24,698 bases of DNA from an uncultured Mycoplasmatota bacterium (GTDB taxonomy: Bacteria > Bacillota_I > Bacilli_A > RF39 > UBA660): positions 1 through 24,698 of the forward strand of contig CAMGAM010000003.1 of assembly GCA_946007485.1 (NCBI GenBank). Direction: 5' to 3'. The notes under the pieces are model-generated. The model had not been told where the DNA came from. It was given only the letters and a program-made list of their open reading frames with translations, and made no database searches. Positions 1-6,129 of this stretch are shown here, piece after piece. Both the position numbers and the translations under genes were made by a program. Positions within the stretch are counted from its first letter, which is position 1. The number at the start of each line of letters is the position of its first letter.

Positions 1-198
1 ATAAATAATGCTGTAAATATACCATATTATAGCCTATTATCTAATTATTCTATTTATCTAAACAAAACAGACACATATTATTTATATTGTGATTATGGAA
101 AACAAAGTATGGAAATTAGTAATCGCTTAAATTTATTCGGATACCACACATTTTATATTAAAGAAGGATATTTAGACTTTAAAAATAATTTTATTTAA
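1..198 (+). CDS. Rhodanese-like domain protein, C-terminal part (5' end outside window)
   Basis: Frame 1 is open from the first base to TAA at 196-198, giving 65 residues. The fragment contains YLYCDYGKQSMEISNRL, then GYHTFYIKEGYLDF. This is the layout of a rhodanese domain: an active-site loop starting with Cys (C-D-x-G-x-x-S), a helix, then G-Y-x-x-x-x-x-x-G-G/E-Y. The upstream NAVNIPYYSLL matches the usual 'G-A-x-N-I-P' strand before the loop. Rhodanese domains carry sulfur on the catalytic Cys, which is present here. The visible part fits a stand-alone single-domain protein of about 100 residues, but the N-terminus is missing, so a fusion cannot be excluded. rmuC starts 26 bases downstream on the same strand. 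Confidence 0.75.
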   Translation: MNNAVNIPYYSLLSNYSIYLNKTDTYYLYCDYGKQSMEISNRLNLFGYHTFYIKEGYLDFKNNFI

Positions 199-206
199 TG
201 TATAAT
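178..206 (+). promoter_or_regulatory. Possible sigma-A promoter for rmuC
   Basis: TATAAT at 201-206 follows TTTAAA at 178-183 with a 17-base spacer. The -10 is a perfect consensus match and the -35 matches 4 of 6. It overlaps the end of the upstream gene and lies 18 bases before the rmuC start, so the leader would be very short. AT-rich background makes chance matches common. Confidence 0.4.
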
Positions 207-224
207 ATTAATAGGTGATAATAA

Positions 225-1283
225 ATGGAATATATAATAATTGGATTACTAGTAATCATTATAATTTTATTAATAATTTTACTATCTAGAGGAAATACCA
301 ATCTTATTGAAAAATTAGGGAATGTTGAAACAACCACAATTAAAGAATTATCTTCTTTTAGAACAGAATTATCTAAAAGTATGACCGAAGATTTTGATCG
401 TTTGGAAGATAAAGTCGAAAAAAGATTAACTATGATTAATGATAAAGTTAATGAAAGATTAGATGAAAACTTCAGTAAAACTAATAAAACTTTCACAAAT
501 GTCTTGGAAAGATTATCTAAAATTGATGAAGCTCAAAAAAAGATTGATAGTTTATCTGGAGATATTATCTCTCTTCAAAGCATTTTAACAGATAAAAAGA
601 GTCGAGGAATTTTTGGAGAAGTAAACTTAAAACATATTTTATCAAGCGTTTTTGGTGAAAATAATGAAAAAATTTATCGTCTTCAATATACATTACCAAA
701 TACTACTATTGCTGATGCTGTTATTTTTACCCCAGAACCACTGGGAACTGTTGCTATTGATTCAAAATTTCCGCTAGAGAATTACCGCCTAATGGTAGAT
801 AAAAACATTAGTGTTACCGAAAGACAAATGTATGAAAAGCAATTTAAAGTCGATGTAAAAAAACATATTGATGCCATCAGCAGCAAATATATTATCCCTG
901 GTGTTACTTCTAATCAAGCCATCATGTTTCTCCCAGCCGAAGCTATATTTGCTGAAATAAATGCTTATCACAACGATTTAGTTGAATATGCCTACAAGAA
1001 AAATGTCTGGATAACTTCACCAACAACTCTAATATCATCATTAACGACCATTCAAGTTTTATTAAAAAATATGGAACGTGATAAATATGCTAAAGTAGTT
1101 CATGAAGAACTAATTAAATTAGGAGTTGAATTCCAAAGATATAAAGAACGTTGGGATAAATTATCAAGAAGTATTGATACCGTTAGTAAAGATGTTGATG
1201 CTCTAAATATTACCTCTGATAAAATAACTAAAAAATTTGAGTCAATTAATGATGTAAAATTAGACAATAACTATTTAGAATAA
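225..1283 (+). CDS. rmuC: DNA recombination protein RmuC homologue
   Basis: 352 residues. Residues about 3-22 form a single hydrophobic N-terminal helix (IIIGLLVIIIILLIILL). A charged heptad-like region follows to about residue 120 and looks like coiled coil (EKLGNVETTT..., LEDKVEKRL, ITSDKI further on). The RmuC core starts near residue 125, with RGIFGEVNLKHIL, a 'DAVIFTPEP' strand and VAIDSKFPLENY. The D...xDSK spacing is the PD-(D/E)XK-like nuclease signature of the family. RmuC proteins limit inversions and rearrangements at repeats; the enzymatic step is not well defined. At 352 residues it is shorter than the typical 400-500, mostly in the coiled-coil part. The ATG is preceded by AGGTGATAATA, the SD style seen at many genes here. 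Confidence 0.92.
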   Translation: MEYIIIGLLVIIIILLIILLSRGNTNLIEKLGNVETTTIKELSSFRTELSKSMTEDFDRLEDKVEKRLTMINDKVNERLDENFSKTNKTFTNVLERLSKIDEAQKKIDSLSGDIISLQSILTDKKSRGIFGEVNLKHILSSVFGENNEKIYRLQYTLPNTTIADAVIFTPEPLGTVAIDSKFPLENYRLMVDKNISVTERQMYEKQFKVDVKKHIDAISSKYIIPGVTSNQAIMFLPAEAIFAEINAYHNDLVEYAYKKNVWITSPTTLISSLTTIQVLLKNMERDKYAKVVHEELIKLGVEFQRYKERWDKLSRSIDTVSKDVDALNITSDKITKKFESINDVKLDNNYLE

Positions 1284-1291
1284 TAAAATAT

Positions 1292-1331
1292 GAGTCATTC
1301 GAATACACTATTATAGGTGAAGAAATGACTC
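1292..1331 (+). promoter_or_regulatory. Inverted repeat spanning the SD and start codon of the next gene
   Basis: GAGTCATT at 1292-1299 is an exact inverted repeat of AATGACTC at 1324-1331. The right arm contains the ATG (1325) of the following gene, and the 24-base loop contains its SD (AGGTGA). In RNA this 8-bp helix could hide the start codon. It might alternatively be a weak terminator for rmuC, but no T-run follows. Confidence 0.35.
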
Positions 1332-1546
1332 GTATTTTTTTCTTTTTATTCGGCTTTGGCCTAATGACCTTAGGTTTTGTCTATATTATTTTATATCTTA
1401 ACTTGTTGAATATCGGGTATAATTTTTCATATTATGTTAATTTTATAGTCAGAAGAGTAGAGTGCTATTTTACAATAATTGGTTTTATAATTCTAAATTT
1501 ATCTATTTATATTAAAGGAGACAAAAAATATGGATTATATCTATGA
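1325..1546 (+). CDS. Small two-helix membrane protein, unknown function
   Basis: 73 residues with two clear hydrophobic segments, about residues 4-28 (FFFLFGFGLMTLGFVYIILYLNLL) and 47-63 (CYFTIIGFIILNLSIYI). A short basic stretch (VRRVE) separates them and a lysine-rich tail (KGDKK) follows, which suggests both ends lie in the cytoplasm. The SD AGGTGA lies 5 bases before ATG. It ends in TGA and overlaps the next gene by 17 bases in another frame, so the two are probably translated from one message. I do not recognise the family. Confidence 0.6.
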   Translation: MTRIFFFLFGFGLMTLGFVYIILYLNLLNIGYNFSYYVNFIVRRVECYFTIIGFIILNLSIYIKGDKKYGLYL

Positions 1547-2120
1547 TATTGTTTTAAATTTTCACGAAAATTATTATGAATTTTATGAATGGAAATCAAC
1601 AGACAAAATAATTAATATTAAAAGAATTCCCATATATAAAATAAGTACCAAAGATTATTTAAATATAAAAAATAATTATACTACTATCGATAAACAAAGT
1701 TTACCAAAACAAAATAAAATGTTTTTAATTACAAATGGAATTGAAGTAATGGGCTTACTTCTAGATAATCTAGGTAAAGTAATTAAAAAGAGTAGTTTAA
1801 TATTTGAAGAATCAGATGAAATTATTGAAGACAAAGATCTTCTTAAATTAATAAATATAAAATATAAAATAGATAAAATTATTAAAAATCCAAATATAAG
1901 TAGATTATCAAAAGAAAAAAGTAATTACATTGAATCCTACTTAAACAGTATTGATAAAGAGAAAGATGAATATATTCTAAAATATATCTATTATGATATT
2001 TATAATGAAGAAGAATCAGATTTAAATAAACTATATAATAAACTTCTTGACTTATCAAAAGAAGATAAAAATAAAATGTATGAATGTCTTAAAAGAATAA
2101 ATCTAGAATTAAAAAGATAG
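1530..2120 (+). CDS. Hypothetical protein resembling the Bacillus DUF3603 family
   Basis: 196 residues, no membrane segment and no signal peptide. The N-terminal half (MDYIYDIVLNFHENYYEFYEW..., IKRIPIYKI, FLITNGIEVMGLLLDNLGKVIKKSSLIFEESDEI) has the order I remember for DUF3603: a 'YLYDVxxNxxE...FYEW' start, an 'IPL/IYK' strand, then a 'VxxDGxxxxxxxxxxG...KSxL...E' block. The C-terminal half is Lys/Glu-rich and helical. The family has no known biochemical role. The SD AAAGGAGA (1516-1523) lies inside the upstream gene, 6 bases from ATG. The gene ends in TAG, one of two genes here to use it, with an in-frame TAA 6 bases further on. The family call is from memory of the pattern only. Confidence 0.65.
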   Translation: MDYIYDIVLNFHENYYEFYEWKSTDKIINIKRIPIYKISTKDYLNIKNNYTTIDKQSLPKQNKMFLITNGIEVMGLLLDNLGKVIKKSSLIFEESDEIIEDKDLLKLINIKYKIDKIIKNPNISRLSKEKSNYIESYLNSIDKEKDEYILKYIYYDIYNEEESDLNKLYNKLLDLSKEDKNKMYECLKRINLELKR

Positions 2121-2148
2121 GAGCTATAATGTGAGTGTACAAGAAATT

Positions 2149-2219
2149 TGTGTAAAGGATGTCTATCCATGATTTCTTGGTGTGTAAGTAATTCTGTGTA
2201 AATGGTATCTTTCCATGAT
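2149..2219 (+). repeat. Imperfect direct repeat, two 25-base copies 46 bases apart
   Basis: Copy 1 is at 2149-2173 and copy 2 at 2195-2219. Both begin TGTGTAAA and end CCATGAT, and each has a small hairpin in the middle whose arm sequence changes (GGAT/ATCC against ATGG/CCAT) while pairing is kept. A third TGTGTAA occurs at 2181-2187. Changed arms with kept pairing suggest RNA-level selection, but there are only two copies. Confidence 0.6.
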
Positions 2220-2223
2220 ATAA

Positions 2224-2248
2224 GGAACTTTAATAGTTTCCTTTTTTT
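2224..2248 (+). terminator. Intrinsic terminator
   Basis: GGAACT at 2224-2229 pairs with AGTTTCC at 2235-2241 (one bulged T), followed by seven T residues at 2242-2248. It closes the candidate RNA or the 3' UTR of the operon ending at 2120. Confidence 0.8.
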
Positions 2249-2311
2249 GTTATATACATAATAACATATTTAACTATATATTCTAATAAACTTCTTCTAT
2301 TTACTCACAAA

Positions 2312-2349
2312 AAAAATCTTTCCACTAATTCAATTTTGGAAAGATTTTT
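2312..2349 (-). terminator. Intrinsic terminator of the parvulin gene
   Basis: AAAAATCTTTCC (2312-2323) and GGAAAGATTTTT (2338-2349) form a 12-bp perfect inverted repeat with a 14-base loop. Read on the minus strand it is followed by a T-rich tract, 43 bases after the foldase stop codon. It could also stop plus-strand transcription. Confidence 0.85.
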
Positions 2350-2362
2350 ACTTGTTTAAAGA

Positions 2363-2402
2363 TTTATAAATCTAATTATTTATAAATCTAATTATTTATA
2401 AG
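2363..2402. repeat. Short tandem repeat, 16-bp unit, about 2.5 copies
   Basis: TTTATAAATCTAATTA occurs at 2363-2378 and 2379-2394, with a partial third copy (TTTATAA) at 2395-2401. It covers the stop codon and last codons of the minus-strand foldase. Unit-number change would alter at most the last few residues, since each unit carries an in-frame or nearby stop. Confidence 0.8.
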
Positions 2403-3600
2403 CACTAATATATTTTTCATATTCATCTCTAAGTTTAGTATCAACAAATTCTATATTAGCTTCTTCTCTCATATTGATTAAAGCCTTATAATATAAATTA
2501 GTATCATTATTTTTCTTCTCATCAGCTAATAATTCTTTAATAGTATCTTCAACATCATTAAGTTCAGGTTTATCTTTTTGTGCAATCTTGTAAACAATAT
2601 GATATCCATAAGAAGTTAAAACAGGTTCTTTGCTATAAGAGCCAACTTCCAAATTTTTACATTCTTTTAAATAAGCACTCTCTAGTGATGCACTAAATGC
2701 TTGATAACCAAGTTCTTCATGTGTAATTTTGTCTTCATATTCCTTAATAACATCATCCCATGAAGTACCATTATTTAACTTATCAATAATTTCTTCAGCT
2801 AATTTTTTAGCTTCATCATCAGTAAGTCCATCTTCATCACTATCACTCTTAACACTTACTAAAATATGCTTAGAATCAACATCACCAAATACTTCATCTT
2901 CATAATATTTACTAACTTCTTTATCAGTTACTAAACTTAATGCATAATCTTCATAATACTTATTTCTACGATAATCCAATGTTAAACTATCTAAAAAGTC
3001 ATCCTCACTAGTGAAACCATATTCACTTAAGAATTTTTCTTTTGTATATCCATAATTTTGTTCGTAAACTGAATAATAATAGTCAGCAGTTGATTGAACT
3101 TCATCTTTCATTTCATCATCTTCTGGATATTTTTCGTTTAATATCATATCATCTACTGTATTAAGTAGCACCTTAACTGAATAATATTCTTTCATTTCTT
3201 CATATAAATCATCAGCTGTAATTACTTTATCAGAAAAATTAACAATTGGTTGTGTACCATCCTTTAAAGTTGCAATTCTATCAGGCCAAAATATACATCT
3301 AAATAATAATGTAGCAATAAGAAATCCAATAACAAATAAAATAATTCCTTTTCTATTATCATCAATCTTATTTAAAGTAGTTACTAAAGCTTCACTATTC
3401 TTATTTTCTCTTTTTACCTTGCTTTTATTATTATTTTTTTCATTAACAATCTTTTCAGATTTAACAACTTTATCTTCCTTTACACTTTCTTTAACGGTAT
3501 TATTTTCTTTTTCATTAACTTCTTTCACATTTTTCTTTACTTCTTTTGCATTCTTCTTATTAGTATCTTTTTTTTGTGTCTTTTTAGCATCTTTTGCCAT
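2392..3600 (-). CDS. Membrane-anchored parvulin-type peptidyl-prolyl isomerase (PrsA/SurA-like)
   Basis: 402 residues from ATG 3598-3600. The SD AAAGGAG lies 10 bases upstream; an ATG three codons earlier (3609) sits almost on the SD and is rejected. Residues 1-80 are a very Lys/Glu/Asn-rich tail, presumably cytoplasmic. One membrane helix spans about 84-105 (KGIILFVIGFLIATLLF). A SurA_N-like helical region follows to about 230. The PpiC rotamase domain covers about 242-342 (VDSKHILVSV, LGYQAFSA, GYHIVYKI). PrsA proteins refold exported proteins outside the membrane. Unlike Bacillus PrsA there is no lipobox, so this is a type II membrane protein. The PpiC domain carries an odd acidic insert, DSDEDGLTDDEAK, which resembles a calcium-binding loop. 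Confidence 0.88.
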   Translation of the reverse strand: MAKDAKKTQKKDTNKKNAKEVKKNVKEVNEKENNTVKESVKEDKVVKSEKIVNEKNNNKSKVKRENKNSEALVTTLNKIDDNRKGIILFVIGFLIATLLFRCIFWPDRIATLKDGTQPIVNFSDKVITADDLYEEMKEYYSVKVLLNTVDDMILNEKYPEDDEMKDEVQSTADYYYSVYEQNYGYTKEKFLSEYGFTSEDDFLDSLTLDYRRNKYYEDYALSLVTDKEVSKYYEDEVFGDVDSKHILVSVKSDSDEDGLTDDEAKKLAEEIIDKLNNGTSWDDVIKEYEDKITHEELGYQAFSASLESAYLKECKNLEVGSYSKEPVLTSYGYHIVYKIAQKDKPELNDVEDTIKELLADEKKNNDTNLYYKALINMREEANIEFVDTKLRDEYEKYISAYK

Positions 3601-3631
3601 TATCAACATTCTCCTTTCAAATACATTTAAT

Positions 3632-3660
3632 ATCATAGCAAAAAATAACTTAAAATTCAA
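3632..3660 (-). promoter_or_regulatory. Sigma-A-type promoter for the parvulin gene
   Basis: On the minus strand, TTGAAT (plus 3655-3660) and TATGAT (plus 3632-3637) are separated by 17 bases. Each matches the consensus in at least 4 of 6 positions. The predicted transcript starts about 25 bases before the ATG at 3600. Confidence 0.7.
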
Positions 3661-3731
3661 TACTTATATTAAAATATGGGATGAAAGTCCACAATTAATA
3701 TTATTTATTCATAAAATAAATTTAAACACTC

Positions 3732-3758
3732 ACACTTTAAAAATATTACCATAAAATA
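3732..3758 (+). promoter_or_regulatory. Possible sporulation-sigma (SigK/SigE-like) promoter
   Basis: AC at 3732-3733, 16 bases, then CATAAAATA at 3750-3758 fits the SigK form AC-N16-CATANNNTA. It lies 36 bases before the first YjcZ-like gene, and genes of that family are often sporulation-controlled in Bacillus. In DNA this AT-rich the match could be chance. Confidence 0.35.
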
Positions 3759-3793
3759 TTTGTGAAAAGATAAAAAAAGGAGGATTGTGTAAT

Positions 3794-3880
3794 ATGGGAA
3801 ATTGTTGTTCTTCATCATCAGCTGCTATTGTTTTAGTTCTATTTATTTTATTAATAATCATACTAGGAGCATGGATATAA
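3794..3880 (+). CDS. YjcZ-like small membrane protein, copy 1
   Basis: 28 residues: a short Cys/Ser head (MGNCCSSSSA), then one hydrophobic helix (AIVLVLFILLIIILGAWI). The tail has the layout of the Bacillus YjcZ family: a Gly/Ser/Cys-rich head, an 'IVVLFILLIIIG' helix and almost no C-terminal tail. The SD AAAAAAGGAGG ends 9 bases before ATG. YjcZ proteins are tiny integral membrane proteins, some made during sporulation; no biochemical role is established. A paralogue follows after 23 bases, so the two form an operon. The gene is very short, but the strong SD, the helix and the paralogue support it. Confidence 0.75.
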   Translation: MGNCCSSSSAAIVLVLFILLIIILGAWI

Positions 3881-3903
3881 TATAAATCAAAAGGAGGTAA
3901 AAT

Positions 3904-4026
3904 ATGTCAACATGTAGTAATACTTGCCATACCACGACTGTTTCAAGATGTGGTAGTGGTAATTTAATTGTCTTAGTAATTTATATTCTATTAGCAATCA
4001 TACTAGGATCATGTTTCATGTTTTAA
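3904..4026 (+). CDS. YjcZ-like small membrane protein, copy 2
   Basis: 40 residues: a polar head with four Cys (MSTCSNTCHTTTVSRCGSG plus one Cys near the end), then a single helix (LIVLVIYILLAIILGSCFMF). The helix and its closing I-I-L-G match copy 1, so this is a diverged tandem duplicate with a longer Cys/Thr-rich head. The SD AAAGGAGG lies 6 bases upstream of ATG. The Cys residues suggest metal binding or disulfide links in the head, but this is inference. Confidence 0.75.
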   Translation: MSTCSNTCHTTTVSRCGSGNLIVLVIYILLAIILGSCFMF

Positions 4027-4070
4027 TAATCAAAAAATAAATTGCTAACACATACTCTATATTCTAAATA

Positions 4071-4084
4071 TTAGTAGCTACTAA
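4071..4084. repeat. 14-bp perfect palindrome in the gap between convergent genes
   Basis: TTAGTAGCTACTAA reads the same on both strands. It lies 45 bases after the second YjcZ-like gene. A second imperfect inverted repeat (CTATATTTAT ... ATAAATATATAG, 4093-4122) follows without a T-run. Either could be the 3' hairpin of the YjcZ-like transcript or a protein-binding site. Confidence 0.5.
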
Positions 4085-4160
4085 AAATATTGTCTATATT
4101 TATATATAAGATAAATATATAGCTATATGACATATATTAAAAGATGCAATTTGACTTTTA

Positions 4161-4191
4161 AAAAAGATTACTATTATTCAGTAATCTTTTT
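4161..4191 (-). terminator. Intrinsic terminator overlapping the 3' end of the HIT gene
   Basis: AAAAAGATTACT (4161-4172) and AGTAATCTTTTT (4180-4191) are a 12-bp perfect inverted repeat with a 7-base loop. On the minus strand the loop holds the HIT stop codon (4174-4176) and the right arm ends in a T-run. The symmetric form would also stop plus-strand transcription. Confidence 0.85.
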
Positions 4192-4536
4192 GTATACCTC
4201 ATCAATTGACATTTTCTTTTCATCATTATATACCGGTATAATATGTAAATGAAAATGTTTAACTTCTTGTGCTAAACCATTATTTTGAATAAGTTTATAA
4301 CCATCAGCACCTAATTTATCACAAACTAATTTACTAATATTTTTGGCGACTTTCAAAATATTCATAAGTAACTCTTCATCAATTGTTTCAAAATCCAAAA
4401 CATGCTTCTTAGGAATAATCAAAGTATGGCCTAAAGAATATGGATTAATATCCAAAAATACTAAAACGTTATCATCTTCATAAATTTTTTTACAAGGTAT
4501 TTCACCATTTACAATTTTACAAAAAACACATTCCAT
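4174..4536 (-). CDS. HIT family hydrolase (Hint-like)
   Basis: 120 residues. The N-terminus MECVFCKIVNGEIP has the paired Cys of zinc-binding HIT proteins. DDNVLVFLDINPYSLGHTLIIPKKHV is the conserved central region, and HFHLHIIPV gives the histidine triad H-x-H-x-H. The family hydrolyses or transfers nucleotide conjugates such as AMP-lysine or adenosine phosphoramidates; the exact substrate is not readable from sequence. The start is ATG 4534-4536; an upstream in-frame TTG would lie inside the SD (GGTGATAAG). The gene is monocistronic, with its own promoter and terminator. Confidence 0.95.
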   Translation of the reverse strand: MECVFCKIVNGEIPCKKIYEDDNVLVFLDINPYSLGHTLIIPKKHVLDFETIDEELLMNILKVAKNISKLVCDKLGADGYKLIQNNGLAQEVKHFHLHIIPVYNDEKKMSIDEVYKKITE

Positions 4537-4552
4537 TCTTATCACCAAACTA

Positions 4553-4581
4553 ATTATAACAAATTTTAAATATCTCGTCCA
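4553..4581 (-). promoter_or_regulatory. Promoter of the HIT gene
   Basis: On the minus strand, TGGACG (plus 4576-4581), 17 bases, then TATAAT (plus 4553-4558), preceded by TGT as in an extended -10. The -10 is 17 bases from the start codon. Confidence 0.7.
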
Positions 4582-4618
4582 TAAGTAACAAAAAAAATAA
4601 TAAAATTAATTAAATAAC

Positions 4619-4647
4619 TTGCAATTTATCAAATAAAACGATATAAT
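4619..4647 (+). promoter_or_regulatory. Promoter of the first SipW-class gene
   Basis: TTGCAA (4619-4624), 17 bases, TATAAT (4642-4647). Spacing is ideal, the -35 matches 5 of 6 and the -10 is perfect. It is divergent from the HIT promoter, with 37 bases between the two -10/-35 units. The TTGC start of the -35 recurs upstream of the other SipW-class genes. Confidence 0.75.
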
Positions 4648-4682
4648 AAAAACATAAATAGAAAATAGAGGAGTGATATATA

Positions 4683-5477
4683 GTGAGTGATAATAAAAGT
4701 AGAGATATATTTTATGGAGTCGTAGCCATAGCGACATTAATCGTTGCTTTAGTCGGAGCAACCTTGGCATATTTCTCAATATCTGCAAGTAGTAACAATG
4801 GAGCTGTTAATGCCAAAGCCGATACAGTAAGCATTACTTATAATGATGGTCAAAAAGTAACTGCCCAAGCTGATAAATTAATTCCATCATCATTTGAAGT
4901 CGTTCAAAAAGCATATGAAAGAGCTAAAGTCGACTTTGGTTCAGAAGGAGCATTAGGATCAAATATCTGTAAAGATGATAATGATAGACAAGTATGTAGC
5001 ATTTATCGTTTTAGTGTCAGTAGTGATAGTGATCGCCAAATGACAGCAACCTTAAATAATGAATTTAATAGTTTTACAACTGGTCTTAGTTATGCAATTT
5101 ATGATGTTAGTGGTGAATATGCTGATGATAATTTAAGATGGCAGGTACTAGATGATAGCAATTCAGCTAAATATTTATCGTTAAACTCATGTAATAATGG
5201 TGATGAGGATGTTAATAAGCACTGCTATACTCTTAACTCTGGAGTAAAAGATTATGGAAATAACTCAAATTCTATCTTTGGATACAATAATGAGGGTATC
5301 AAAACAAAAAGTATTACCGCTGATACTACGCAAGAATATGATTTAGTAATTTTCTTGAATGAGACAGGACTTGATCAAAATGCCGACCAAGGAAAAGAAT
5401 ATCAAGGAACTATTGTTGTTAAGATTGTCGACAGTGGTACTGAAAGTGGACAAATAACTGGAACAATCAACGGTTAA
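4683..5477 (+). CDS. Secreted protein with SipW-type signal peptide (TasA/camelysin-like), paralogue 1
   Basis: 264 residues from a GTG start preceded by GAGGAGTGA. Residues 1-9 are polar and charged. Residues about 10-31 are hydrophobic and end in GATLAYFS, the SipW-class signal ending; cleavage after Ala before YFS is likely. The mature part is Asn/Asp/Ser-rich and predicted mostly beta. It contains NICKDDNDRQVCSIYRF, a two-Cys motif shared with the proteins at 19133 and 19966, and a second Cys pair (SCNNGDEDVNKHCY). It ends QITGTING, a short ending also shared. TasA-type proteins form extracellular fibres; fibre formation here is inference. No SipW peptidase gene lies in the window. A terminator follows at once, so it is transcribed alone. 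Confidence 0.8.
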   Translation: MSDNKSRDIFYGVVAIATLIVALVGATLAYFSISASSNNGAVNAKADTVSITYNDGQKVTAQADKLIPSSFEVVQKAYERAKVDFGSEGALGSNICKDDNDRQVCSIYRFSVSSDSDRQMTATLNNEFNSFTTGLSYAIYDVSGEYADDNLRWQVLDDSNSAKYLSLNSCNNGDEDVNKHCYTLNSGVKDYGNNSNSIFGYNNEGIKTKSITADTTQEYDLVIFLNETGLDQNADQGKEYQGTIVVKIVDSGTESGQITGTING

Positions 5478-5488
5478 TATTAAATAAT

Positions 5489-5518
5489 AAAAAAGCAAAC
5501 TAAAACTTGCTTTTTTTT
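5489..5518 (+). terminator. Intrinsic terminator after SipW-class gene 1
   Basis: AAAAGCAA (5491-5498) pairs with TTGCTTTT (5507-5514) over an 8-base loop, followed by further T residues to 5518. The TTGCTT of its right arm also serves as the best -35 for the next gene. Confidence 0.85.
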
Positions 5519-5535
5519 CTTGTATGATGTATTAT
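5507..5535 (+). promoter_or_regulatory. Probable promoter of SipW-class gene 2, nested in the terminator
   Basis: TTGCTT (5507-5512), exactly 17 bases, then TATTAT (5530-5535). The -35 lies inside the right arm of the preceding terminator. A second -10-like TATAAT lies at 5536-5541, but it has only a T-run as -35. The TTGC -35 matches those of the other SipW-class genes. Confidence 0.5.
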
Positions 5536-5553
5536 TATAATAGGTGATAATGT

Positions 5554-6114
5554 ATGATGGAGAGTAGTCAAGAAAAGAAAAAAATGTTTTACATGATTGT
5601 TCTTATTTTAACACTAATAACCATGATAATTGGTGCAACCTTGGCATATTTTTCACTTGTAGCCAGTCAAAAAGAAGAAGGAACTGTTCTCTATACTGGA
5701 ACCCTAGAAATAAATTATATTGACGGCGTATATATTCAAAATCCTACTTTATACCCATTAAAAAATGTAAATTATAACACATATAAAGATGTTTATCGTA
5801 ACAATTTTACTGTCAAAAGTTCTGGGACTTTAGATCAAAATATTCAAATAGACTTAAATATTACTAAAAATGAATTTGCTGGTGATGCTCTAAAGTACAT
5901 CGTATATAATGAAAAAGGTTATGAAATGACATCCGGATATGTTCCTCAAAGTGGCAAAGTAACCATTGCTAACAATATGTATTTAGCTAGCAACGATATG
6001 GCTAAATATACCTTAATTATTTGGTTAGATAATACTAATTATAATCAAAATTTTGAAATGGGAAATACTATAACTGGAAGCATAACCGTTTATGCAACTC
6101 AAATAAAATATTAA
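5554..6114 (+). CDS. Secreted SipW-type protein, paralogue 2 (short, no Cys)
   Basis: 186 residues. The head MMESSQEKKKMF is followed by a hydrophobic segment (about 12-33) ending IIGATLAYFS, the same signal ending as its upstream neighbour. The mature part is beta-rich, with alternating hydrophobic residues and many Asn/Tyr, has no Cys, and ends TITGSITVYATQIKY, related to the ITGTI ending of its paralogues. Two adjacent ATG codons (5554 and 5557) are possible; both lie 5-8 bases from AGGTGAT and differ by one residue. The next gene begins 15 bases after the stop, so the pair is one operon. A minor subunit or anchor of a surface fibre is a reasonable guess. Confidence 0.78.
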   Translation: MMESSQEKKKMFYMIVLILTLITMIIGATLAYFSLVASQKEEGTVLYTGTLEINYIDGVYIQNPTLYPLKNVNYNTYKDVYRNNFTVKSSGTLDQNIQIDLNITKNEFAGDALKYIVYNEKGYEMTSGYVPQSGKVTIANNMYLASNDMAKYTLIIWLDNTNYNQNFEMGNTITGSITVYATQIKY

Positions 6115-6129
6115 AAGGGGATGATTAAA

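Larger units (their letters stand above)
2131..2248 (+). ncRNA. Candidate small structured RNA or regulatory 3' UTR (unknown class)
   Basis: TATAAT at 2125-2130 directly precedes this stretch, but no good -35 is visible, so it may instead be the 3' UTR of the gene ending at 2120. An 8-bp perfect stem (CAAGAAAT 2140-2147 with ATTTCTTG 2172-2179) encloses a 4-bp inner hairpin (GGAT 2157-2160 with ATCC 2165-2168). A second hairpin (ATGG 2202-2205 with CCAT 2213-2216) lies in a repeat of the first. The stretch ends in an intrinsic terminator at 2224-2248. It does not match any riboswitch consensus I can recall (purine, glycine, THF, preQ1, c-di-GMP, guanidine, SAM). Confidence 0.35.

Noticed and set aside
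3658..3660. Start of the parvulin gene at 3660
   Set aside because: It would place the promoter -35 and the SD inside the coding region; ATG 3600 has both in correct positions.
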